From contig OY720097.1 in NCBI GenBank assembly GCA_963082875.1, positions 12,160,501 to 12,224,500 on the forward strand: 64,000 nt of DNA, read 5' to 3'. The DNA is from Corella eumyota. Taxonomy: Eukaryota; Chordata; Ascidiacea; Phlebobranchia; Corellidae. How positions within the stretch are numbered: the stretch's first letter is position 1; every line of letters begins with the position of its first letter. Both the position numbers and the translations under genes were made by a program. Of this stretch, positions 49,201 to 61,200 are shown in pieces. The notes under the pieces were generated by a model. The model was given only the letters and a program-made list of their open reading frames with translations. It had not been told where the DNA came from and ran no database searches.

Positions 49201-52200
49201 TATATTTAATAATCTATCCATTTATTTGATGTTTAAGAAGAATAAACTTAATAACCTACCACATTGGACAGTGTATTGAATCCACCCAATTTGCCTTTGT
49301 TTAAATGAAACACAATATCAACAAGTTCTGAACAGGTTGTAATCAAATCATTATTCCACTCCAACAACGAAGAATTAAATGAATTCGATTTTATTTGGTT
49401 GACAACACTGACATATTTGTGTGAACTTACTCCACAAAAAGAGCTGAAAAAAACATGATTGTTTTTTAAACTTGTATATAATTGATAAAAAGAAGGTAAT
49501 TGCTTAAAATAAAAAATTTTTCAATGTCACGGGTAAAGTGTTTTGTGAGTAGTCAAAAGTATAGTTTTATAAGTATAATAAAGGGGATAGTAATTTTTTT
49601 GTTTTTTTATGTTATCTTATTGCGTAGTTTTTTTCCTGTCACCTAAAGTATTTGTATTTTTGTTTGGGTGAAGTGTGCTGTTGAAAGGTGTATAAATAGC
49701 ACATGGTGTGGCTTAAACCTGAAACCTTTAGTCTCATAGTTTAATGATATGACCAATAAGTCCACTCTAGACTTATATACATTCATTAGATATAATAAGT
49801 TGAAATTATAGCAATAATTAATATTTCCCTTTAAATTTACCTGTATACAGCTGACACCATTCCATCAGAGGAAATATTAAAAACAGTTCCATTACCAAAT
49901 TGTGCATGTTTGACCGTTCCACCTATTCCTATACTATTACTTGTGTCTGATATTAGAGACAAAGTGATCAAAGCTTGTGTTATATCTATAATTAAATAAA
50001 ATAATAAAAAAAATTTAATAAAATAAAAGTAAAAATAAATTTTAAAATATCGATGACAAAGGCAGACGATAATTAAATACAAATTAATAAAACAACAAAA
50101 TATATTTCATTCTTACCTGATTTTTTCCAAGAATCAATGTTATTGTAAATAATCGGAATCATTTTTAGGTTTTTGTTGATATAATAATTTATCACATATT
50201 TCCAACTTTCTTGGGCGTGCAATTTTCTAAAAAAAATAAAAACAAATAAAGTGAAATAACATATTTAAAAATAAAACAAAACTGGGAAAAACAATGGTAA
50301 AAAGTAAGAATCATTTTAACTACTTAGGCTTAATATTTAAACCTATATGAATTTTAGTCATCTAAACAAAACAACTATATATCCTTTTTTTTAATTTAAC
50401 TAAATTTTTAACTGAAATTTCTAGTAAAAATATGCAGTATTTACTAATTTGGAAAAAGACAAAATATGGAGTAAACATTTAAATTTTTATTAGGAAATTA
50501 AGTTAAAAAAACCTGATCAGAGACAAAATTTCTTTTTTCAGGGTGTTAATGCCATTCGAACAACAAGACAACCCAGGTAAAAACTCGACAGATTTTTCAT
50601 CGGTCTCGGACTCGTTAAACAGAAACTCAAGAATTTCTGTCAAGCAGAAAAATTTTGAATTTCCGACGACATCATTGTTTTGTGACATCACAATGTACAA
50701 AAATCGAATAACTTGGATTTGTCGAATCAACGAAGATTTTTCATTTAAAGAAAATGTTTTGTATTGGTCTGTAATATTTAAGCATATATTTAAAATTTTT
50801 AGAATAAACAAAAATTAGATTAAATCATAAAAAATAAAAATGATGATTTAAATTTAATAAAAATAATATTATGATAAGTATAAGGACAAAACATTTATAT
50901 ACTCTACCTACATTATGAAAGGTATTAAAATTAAAATACAATCCCACATTTTAAAATCACCTACCTAATGCATAATAAATCCACTCAGATTGAGCGAATA
51001 CTTGTTTAAAGTCAGATAAACTTGCTAGTACTTCTGCAAACCTAAAAGTTGCCCAATTATCTTCACAATCTTGAACCTAGAAGTATTAAAATATTATTAG
51101 ATAATATTAATTCTTCAGTAGATTATTAAATAGCTAAAGAAGTTTCAATTAAATTAATTTATTTAAATGTAAAACCAATTTGAATTTACCTTAACTGTTG
51201 AGTTTTGCTTCACAATAGACAATAACAGATTGGAGGCAATTTTTAATGAACAACAATCGTCATCTGCTGTTGCCAGTGAGAAAAAGTGAATCTAAATAGA
51301 TTTAAATTTGCCTTTACTCTAATAACTGCCCAATTATTAAAAAAAGATATACAAACTTAAAAACCAAACCTTTAAGGAATTATTTCCCATCCAAGTAATT
51401 ATTTCTTTTAACTTTGAACTTTCATTATTATCAGGTTTAAAGAATATTGACACGTCAAATTTTTTGTCCTCAATCATTTTTCCTTTTTGTACATTTTCTT
51501 CTTCGCTTTCTTCATCGTGGTCAACCACAGGAGCAAGTTGAAGATCGTATTGACCCTCTTTACCCATTCTAAAAAAAAATTAAATTAATTTAAAAAAAAA
51601 TTTGTTTTGTCTTGCAACGAAATTATTCATCACACAACTGACCTGTACGAGTTTGTGACCCCTGAGATCCATTTGACCCTCACCCAGCCGTCTTCTTCCA
51701 CTTCCCCCACGACTGTTCCTTCTCCTCCCACATCCTGATCTTGCCATTTCCAGTTAAGTCCTCGAATTACTTTTACTCCTGGCTTTATCATAGAAACAAG
51801 TTCTGGACCACTAAAAAAATATAAAAAAATTATAAAAATACCAATAAATTAATTGTTTAATAAGATAGATAAATACAAAAAAAATCAAAAAATTAATAAA
51901 TACACTATGGCAAACAATCTAAAAAGTTAAGTTAACTCACTTAATAAATAAATTTAACAATTCAAAATAAATAAAAAAATATAACAATATTTTAAAATAT
52001 TTAAGGCATTGACCTCAGTGGAAGTTTTTGATTTTTTTTGTTGTAATTTGAAGAAATTTCGATAATCGAAATTATTTTATCTTCATCATTCATTCTGGGA
52101 TCTAAATATATTATGATTACTATTATAAAGTCTTGTTATAAATATATAATATTAAAAAATACTATCCTATTTTTCAACATAATAAAAAAATTTAAATATT

Positions 52201-55200
52201 TACTCACACATGTAAGTTTCTTTCTTAGCTTTATAAAAAGCTTTTTGGGTTAACTTCACAATTTGGTGAATCGAAAATGGTGTAAAAGAGGTCTCGAGTA
52301 AATTCACATTGGTTGGTGAAATTTTTGAACTTAACATTTTGAAACACATCAACAGAAATCTAAAAAAATAATTAATCCATTTTAAAAACATTAAATAAAA
52401 AGAGAACACATTAGGTACAAATTCTAATGATCTTTAAATAATTTTAAATTTAGTAATGCTCTAAAAAGCTGAGATTTTTAACTTTATCAACATTCTTAGA
52501 AACTTTTGTGTAATACACATAAATAACAAAATTACCCCAGACTGTAAATCCAGCTTCTAAAGTCGAAAATAAATTTAAATAAAAAATAATATAACTCACC
52601 TGCTTTGTGATGCAATAACCTCTGCTTTTTGTCTCAAAGAAGAATAATGACTTGTTTCACCCATTTCCTCACCCTGACCATGACAAGAGTTTGCTGTCAT
52701 ATTGTTACAAGTGTAAACCACATCTTTAAAAAACTTGATCACCCAAGTTAATATTTCCTTGTCTTTAAACTCATTTAGTAGATTGCCAGATTTTCCGATT
52801 ATTATTTTGTTGCTGGTTTTGATTTTGTTCAGATTTTGTGAAAGTGTGTCATCAGACATATTGTTCTTAGGAGTCTATGTTCAATAAGGTTAGTTTTTTT
52901 CAAGGATTAAATTGTTAAACAAAAGATTGTTAAACAAAACAAAGAGTTTAAATTGTTAAACAAAAGATTGTTAAACAAAACAAAGAGTTTAAATTGTTAA
53001 ACAAAAAATTTTAAAATTCCATAAGTATTTTATTGAAAAATTATTATAAGATAGTCAGTCAATCATTATAATTAAATAACTCACAATTCTGCAAAAAAAA
53101 AAACTTTAAACTTACGTTGTTAAGGATTTTCACATTTTTCTTTATTTGATTTTTATTTAGGTAAATTCCCTTGATCCACATGGGTAAGGGGTAATTCCAA
53201 CCAAACAGTAGGGTATGCAAAACTGAGGGTGACAAACAGGGTTGGTTTAAAAGTTGAACAAATTTGTTCGAATACTGAAAACTTTCGATCGTATCTTGTG
53301 ATAACTTTAAAAGACTTTCTCGAATTTCATGAATTTCTACTTCATCATAATCTAAAGAACAAAAAAATTATTATTTTGAATAACTACTCAATAAATTTCC
53401 AATTTATTTTAAAATTATTTATAAATGTGATTAATACTGTAATTTTGTGTATGTTACAGTTTTATCGGGTAATAAAATCAAATTTTTTAAAGTAGTTTTT
53501 TCTAACCTCCAGGTAAAACAAAATCATCGATTTCTTTTGTGATTTGTTTTGTTAAAATCACATTACCATCCATTTTAAAACTTAATTCTTTTCTGCCTTG
53601 ATATGTGGAAATAAAGGGAAACACTTTGTCCCAAGATGGATATTTCTAAAAAAGCGTTAATAATAACAATTTAACTAAAGTGGAGGAATTTTGAAAAATA
53701 ATTAAAATTATTGTCTAAAAATGTTTGAAAATTTACACTTTAATATAACTTTAAAAACAAAAACTGTTGCTTTTACTAAAAATTGTCAAAATGTTTTCTA
53801 TAAATTTTATACTTTTTGAGAAGAAGCAGTTGTAATTTTTGCAGTCTCAACAGGGGTTGTATCTGCAAATCCATTATTTTTATCCTGTGACTCAGGTATT
53901 TCATCTAACTTTTGTTCAATAGATTGCAGACAATACTCAATAACGTCAGAAACACCACTACTCTCATCACTTTGGGGCAGCAAAGAGTTCGTTTCGGAAC
54001 TGTCTGCAATTTGAGTACCCTCATTTTTGCCACTAGTTTTTGCACTTGACCCAATCAAACCCTTTGCCGACATCAAGTGTACAAGTCTTTGCCACCGATT
54101 TCTCGGCAAGTGTTTTATATGATTTTTATGTTGTGTTATTATAGGGTGAGCACATTCAACTTCGAAGGTTAAAAAACGAAGTCGTTGTTTTATTGGCAAG
54201 CAAATCGCTTTAAAAGGTCTAAAAATAAATTTTTGTTTCGTAAATATTTACCCAACTTTTGGGGTTAATATAATCATTTAATATAGCTTTTATTCCTTAG
54301 TCACCACATCAATAAATAACTTTATCTTAAATTTCTGTATCTTATTATCCCCAATCGAATCTAAGCATTTTATTACAATGACAATTAAAAAACTTAATTA
54401 TTTTATGAAAATAAAATTGTTTTTTTACGTAATCCAACAGATTTTACACAATTTTACCTTTTACTGTTTTGGTGGATGCAAATAATTTTGTGTTTGAATG
54501 CAAGCACAAGCTTACAAAGAGTGATGAGTAACCCAGAAATTTGATCTTTACTGTGGTACTCAACCAGTGTGAGGATAAAATCTGCTAAGTCATGGTGCTT
54601 CAACAAACAAGCAAAGTAATATCTACCAACCTATAAAAATATTTTTTTTAATAACTTATCCTATTTTTTTGTGATTTTGGGTAAATGTTGAAAAAAAGTT
54701 ATCCTAGGATTTTTTTTATTCAATTTAATTTATAAGTTTTAATTTTTTTAACTATTTTTAGAAAAAAAAATTTAGTTGAATATTTTTATACCTTTTCAAG
54801 GGCATGGTCTTGAGTAAATGAGGTTGGCATAGCCATAAGTTTTTGCATTAGTTCAAAAATTTGACCTTTATTTAAATTATTTTTTGTGACTATAAATCCT
54901 TCCACAATGTCATGTAGAAGCTGATAAGTTGTAGGATGTAACGTTGATTTTTGTTTAAAATATTCATTTGTTTGATAATCGCTTGTTGAAATTTTCAGAT
55001 TTTGTTTTTTGTCATCTAAAACAAATTTAAAATACTGTTTCAAAAATTTGCAAAATGATTCAATTATCCTTGTACATAAAATTCTTTTAATGGTTTAAAA
55101 ATGGGTATTTAAAAATATTCCTGATACAAAAAACATTTCGTAAATTTGATAAAATTTTTAATGTTACCATAATGTTGCTGCCATGCTTGATTGATTAACA

Positions 55201-58200
55201 AATTTCCTTTTTGTATTCCTGCCGAAAAAATATCTAACTCTGTCCACTTCTCAGACTTTTTATCATTTTGTGAGTCTGGGTCACTTATTGTTATTTCCTG
55301 CAAAATAATATTATAAACACCATGTAAAAAACAGAATAAGAAGAGATTTTGTAAAACAGAAAAATAATTCCTTAAAAGTCAAATAAATAGATATGCGTAG
55401 GTAAGTATTTAACTTGTGGGTAACAACTGTTTATAGAGCATATAAGCAGGCACTAGAATGCATTTTATGAAAAAGAGTAATTTTTTTTTTATTAAAAATA
55501 GCTAACCTAATATCACTTTAACAAGTTTTCTTACCTGAGCCAGTCCACAATTAGAAGAAACCAACAAAGCAAGATAATGTGTTGTGTTGGCAAGTTTATT
55601 AATCAACTCTTTATTTGGTTCATATTGTCTTATCTCAGCTAAAACATTTTTAAATCATTTGCACTTATTGATAGTAGTAAAAATAATCAAAAATATATTT
55701 ATTGCAATATTACATACTTTTTAAAATAAAACCGAGATAAATATAAAATTATCAAAGTGTTAAAAGATTGTAATAACAATAAGAATGTATTTAAATCACC
55801 TTCATCAAGTGAATCTACATCTGAATTGTCAATTTCTATACATAAAACAAAAACAATTTAAATTTGACAAAAATAAATGTTTTTTTAGCCACATAGTGAA
55901 TATTCGGAATTACAAATAAACATTACAAAAAAAGGTTTTATTGGTATTTATATTAAAATTAACAAGATAAAAAAACAATTTGGTAACTTAAAACTAAACT
56001 TGGTTGGGTCTTGGTCGAAAAATTAGTTTCAATATAAAAATTGAACAATTTTTTTAAATTTTATATATAAATTTATGTTGTTTAATAATTTTACAGTTTT
56101 AAAATATATTTTTTGTTTAAAATGTTACAAATCAAAAGTTTTAAAGCAATATACCGCTTTTAGTAAAAATTAAAGTGACAAAATTCAAATTAAAAGACTT
56201 AAGTATCACTAATCTTACCAGATTTTAAATTGTTCTGTGATTTTAATTTCTCAGGATTTTCATTTGATATTTGGTTAAATTTATTTAAAAGTTTGATAAG
56301 AGTAATGGAAAGATCGTTGGGAAAATTGTATTCTTTGTTGTTAAGAAGTAATAAAGATAAACACTAAAAATTATTTAAAATAAATTAAAAACCTTTTTAA
56401 AAAAAAATCATTTGTTTAAATAATTTTGTTAAACAGTAATAAATAAAGTAATTAAAAACAAGTTTTTCATACTTCTAAAAAGAAAAAGATAAAAAATCAT
56501 ATTTAAATATTAAATACAGTTATGTAAAAAAGTTAAAAAGTAATATTTTTACCAGTTGTGGAAAAACATTTGCCGTGACATCTTCATTTAAGATTTTCAA
56601 TGCAGTTTGTTTATGTCTTGGAATTGTAAATAAATTATGTCTAACTATTACTTCTTTAACATGGTTGTATACCAGAGTTACATAATCTTGAAGCAAGAAT
56701 TTGAATTTCTAAAAAATTAAAATTAAAAACATTAACATTTTTTTAGGGTCAATAATTATACAAATACAGTAAATCTTAATTCTAAATAATTTTTTTTTAA
56801 CTATTTGAAGTTGACGGGTTTAAACAATGGAATACCATGCATTCTTTATTAGCCAAGACATTTGCAATCAGTAAAGTTTGAAATTTGATGAGAATTTTGA
56901 AAAGTGATTTATTTTGTTCGTTGCTAGAAGAGAATCTTAAATTGCGATTTTCTACTTCGAGTATTTTTGAAAACTCCAGCAAAGTATGGCTACAAATATT
57001 TAAAAAAGTAAATTTAAACTTAAAATTTATTGACTATTAAAGTCCTGATTATTTCATTTTTTTAAGGCTTCATACAAAACATTTAATTTACTGCTACCAT
57101 GGGATTTTAAAAACTCTAACTATAAGTAAGTCAAAGAAGTAGCAATTTAAAAAAAAAACTGGTTTAAGTTAAAAAATGTTATAGATAGTTGACTTTATTT
57201 ATAGCCAAATTATACTTTTAGCTTTAAATAAAGTAAAGAATTTTATATCATTACCTTTTTATGCTGTCCAATATTTGTTCTATTAATTTCATTAACACTA
57301 TTTTTTTTTCATATAGAATCTCTGTAGTTTTTGCCGACTTGTTAATTTTTGTTCGTTTTACTTTTCTTGCTTCTTGTTTTGATTCACAAGATTCTACATC
57401 TTTCTATAAGTTTGGTTGTTTTTAAAATTTAAATTGTTAAACAATAAAAAAAGAATACATCTGGTAAAAAATATACATTTGTAAAATATTAAAAACAATA
57501 ACAATAATACATTAGTAGGAACAAGTTATCACAATTAGTATTTTAATTTTTTTTTAATCAACTACAATTTTAATTTTCTAACCTCAGTTAGATTAACATT
57601 GTCAGCTTCCTCTTTAATGAAACTTCCGAAATAAAGTTCCAAATTATTTTCACACAACAAGCTTGTTACCCATAAATCCACCATAAACACCTAAAAATAA
57701 AGTTTTAGAGAAAATACAAATCCCCCCCAAAAAATCCAATAAATTTAACATTTTATTTGCACAAACGTAATTTTATTACCAATTATATCCATTAAAAGAT
57801 CAGTAATCAAACAATACCAGATTTCATTTTTTCTTTAGACAATAAAGTTAATTTACAAGTTGGTACTGAGACTTAAACTTTAGACCACGTGAACCAAACC
57901 CCAACCACAAAATTAATTTACCAACCTGACCGCTGGTGTTTGCTCTTGAGGTTAGTAAAAATGAAAGCACTGAAGCACGCTCTTCAGCTGTCGGAATTAA
58001 TATTTTCCAAGCAACTTGAAGACAATGTTGAGCCGATTTTTGAATAGATCCTAAAATTCCTAAAAAAATATATGTTATTCATTAAAACATTACTTTGTCA
58101 ATTCAAATAATAAAGATAAAAATATAACAAAATTTTAAAATATAAAACTATATAAAAATAATGTATTTAAACATTTTTCTTTTTAAACCAAATAAATTTT

Positions 58201-61200
58201 TTAACAAATTTAATATGTTCACCTGATTTACTAGCTAGATACACAATTTTAGATTTAATTGTATTAAAAGCTTCAGATTTTAAAATAGCGTTGCAGGCAA
58301 CCAATTTATCTAAAAATAGAAAAGCAATTTTTTTGGTTTTGAGGTTCACAATTAAATACTACAATCCATACTTGTTAGGTTAAACCAGTTTTAGTTTTAA
58401 ATTAGTTTTAAATTTATTACTGCGTTCCATGCTTAAGTTATTAATTACATTTACAGAGTTACATACTTAAATACCAAATTTTTTACGTAAATACTAAATT
58501 ACATATTCACATACTAAGTTTATTACGTTAATACTAAATACTTAATTCAATATTAAGTTTCTTACTTAAACTTAAATTACATACTTAAATACTGAGTATC
58601 TTACTTGAATACTGAATTACATACTTAAATACTAAGTATCTTACTTAAATACTAAGCGAAAAATTATTTTTTACCTTTATTCTGTAGCATAGAACACAGT
58701 TGTAGTTCAAGAATTTTAATGCAAGAAATAATTAAAGATTCTTTCTCTTCTGACACAATACAACCATGTTCTGTGTTTATGCATGTCTATAATATTATTA
58801 AAATATTTTATTGTAAAGAAGTTTTGACAACACTGGTGTTAAAAGTTAAAAATTCACAAAACATGTAAAATAATTTCTTGTTATTTATAATCACAATTTA
58901 AAAAAATACAAAAAAAAAATTGTTACCAAACAAAGGAAAAAAACAAAAGTTTTCTTACACTTTCCAGTAAAGTTTCCAAAGCTCCAAAAGTTGAAGAAGA
59001 AATATCGATGATAAAGGGAAGATCTGGTGGAACAATTATTTGATCTCCATCATTGGATGTTGTCATCTTGTTGTATACAACAAATTGTACTTTTTCTCTG
59101 GCAAAAAAACCTAAAAATTTAAAACGAAATTATTTTTTGTTGAAATAAGGCAATCAAACCCTTACAAGTTCTAAATTCAATTAAAAAATGTCCATTAATT
59201 ATATTTAGTTTTTAATAGCTCATGTGTTACATAGCATCCTTGGGTAAGGTGTTTTAAAAGGTTCTTAAACTAGTTAATAAAAAAATATTTTTTACATTTC
59301 TTTGAAATTGTCTTAATTAATTATTAAAGTAAACTGTTTCAATTATTTAATTAATTACTAATCTTACCAAGAAACTGCCCTTTCTCTAATTTTAAGATGC
59401 ATTCATCTTCTATGAGATGAGAAGAGTTGTCCAACGTTTTCTTTTTCACCTACGAAAAACAAATCAAATACTAATTAAAAAAGTATACAATTCTTTTCAA
59501 TTTTTAAACAAATGCAGTTTTCCAACAGAGTTGAATAACAAATATTTTTTAAAAAATTATTTTTTGGGCTTGTTTAAGACAATATATATATATATAAACT
59601 TACAAAATATAAATTTTTACCAACTCTTTAAAACTAAAAAAATAAATTTAACTTAAATACATACAATGTCATCGTGGGTTACAGCTAATATTGTGCGGTT
59701 AGCTGAAGTTACATCTTTTATCCGATCTGTTCCATTCAATTGCATTATTGCTCCCAAATTTTGAGGATTTGATTCCTGTGAATCTTTACCCAATGGCTTT
59801 TCTGTAAGTAAGTTTTTAAATTATATTCAATAAATATTTTTTTATTTTTAATATCAAACAAAAAATGACTTGATATTTAAACAGAACTAATGTTGTGTTT
59901 TTTTAAATAAGTTTCTTTTGGTATTATTTTAATAACATTATTATTTTGATATTGCCAAATAGACAACAAGGTTATAATTATAAAAAAGTAAAATTTACAA
60001 TACTGAAAGATAACTAAAAAAAGTAATGTTAAAAAAACTTATTAGTACAAAGACACCAAGAACAATTATAATAAAAAAGTCATCAATATAACTAAACAAA
60101 TAAAACAAAAAAAAATAAAAATTAACATAATAAAACAACATATATTGTAAAAATTTTTACAAACTCACCCATTAAGCCCCAATGAAAGACTTCACCCTCT
60201 TTATTAATAGCAATACTAAAAGTTACCCCTGCATGAACTTTAACAATAAATTCTTCTTTCAGTGCTTCGACATATTGGGGGGTCCAACATATTGAGGCAA
60301 ACTCAGTATTTTTTAATCCAAGTTTTCCATGTTCACTATCACCCCATGAGTAAACCTAAATCAAATTTTAACAAATTTTACTAAACCTACTTTTAATGAA
60401 TATATATAGGGTCACATGGAGGGGGGAATGAGTATAATTTGAAGTTCGATGAATTGTAATTTTTTAAACTTTTGCAATAGAAAAGTTTTTTTAATTTAAA
60501 AATGACATTATGTATGTAGACAATATATATGTGTAATTTTACTACCTTGCTACAATTAAATTAGGTAGTTTTACTCATTTCAAACTTATTGATTATTTAA
60601 ATGGGTATATTAAAAGCATTTTAAAAAAGTTTTTTAAAATAAAACAAAACACAACAAGTAAATGCACTAACTTGTAGTTACTGTTTTTAACAAACTAAAA
60701 GTTTACTTTGAAAAACTAAATTTAAAACAAAAGACAACTTTGTTTGTATTATTTTACAACCCCTGCCAACATTTCACATATTTTTATTTTGTAAATTAAA
60801 AAAAGTAAAGTTATTAAATATAACTTCTATTAAGGTGCATATGTTGGTACAGTTCAATACATAGGTTTTATAGTTGTAAAAAATAAAGATACTTGGCTCA
60901 AACAAGCTATAAAGGTTAAAGATGGGTTAATTAATAATAATTTAAGTAACCTTTACGTAGTGCATAGTGAAACTTTTCTGTTACACTGCCTTATTATACT
61001 AATATTTGTTAAACCCATTTTACCCCATGATATTTTTTCTGTATACTCATTTCACCCCGATTTTAAATTTTTATTCTAATTTTACCTGTGAAAAAAACAG
61101 AGGTTAAATGCATAGTGGGTTTTAAACTTGGACACATATGCAATAACTTACAGCAGTAAAAATTGATCTGCAGGACATAAGTGTTTCCGAAAAATTAGAT

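Larger units (their letters stand above)
47173..51291 (-). other. HERC2: HERC2 central helical region downstream of the MIB domain
   Basis: Exons 51190-51291, 50965-51076, 50513-50768, 50117-50226, 49841-49985, 49260-49443, 48583-49104, 48208-48345, 47606-47822, 47173-47263. Alignable landmarks include [56 protein letters not shown] (a small beta module, human GGQVMHDEFGEGTV) and [13 protein letters not shown]. The 522-nt exon 48583-49104 is mostly polar, acidic low-complexity sequence and longer than in human. Confidence 0.82.

Noticed and set aside
50543-50818. 91-aa plus-strand ORF
   Set aside because: It is antisense to HERC2 exon 50513-50768, whose minus-strand reading aligns with human HERC2.
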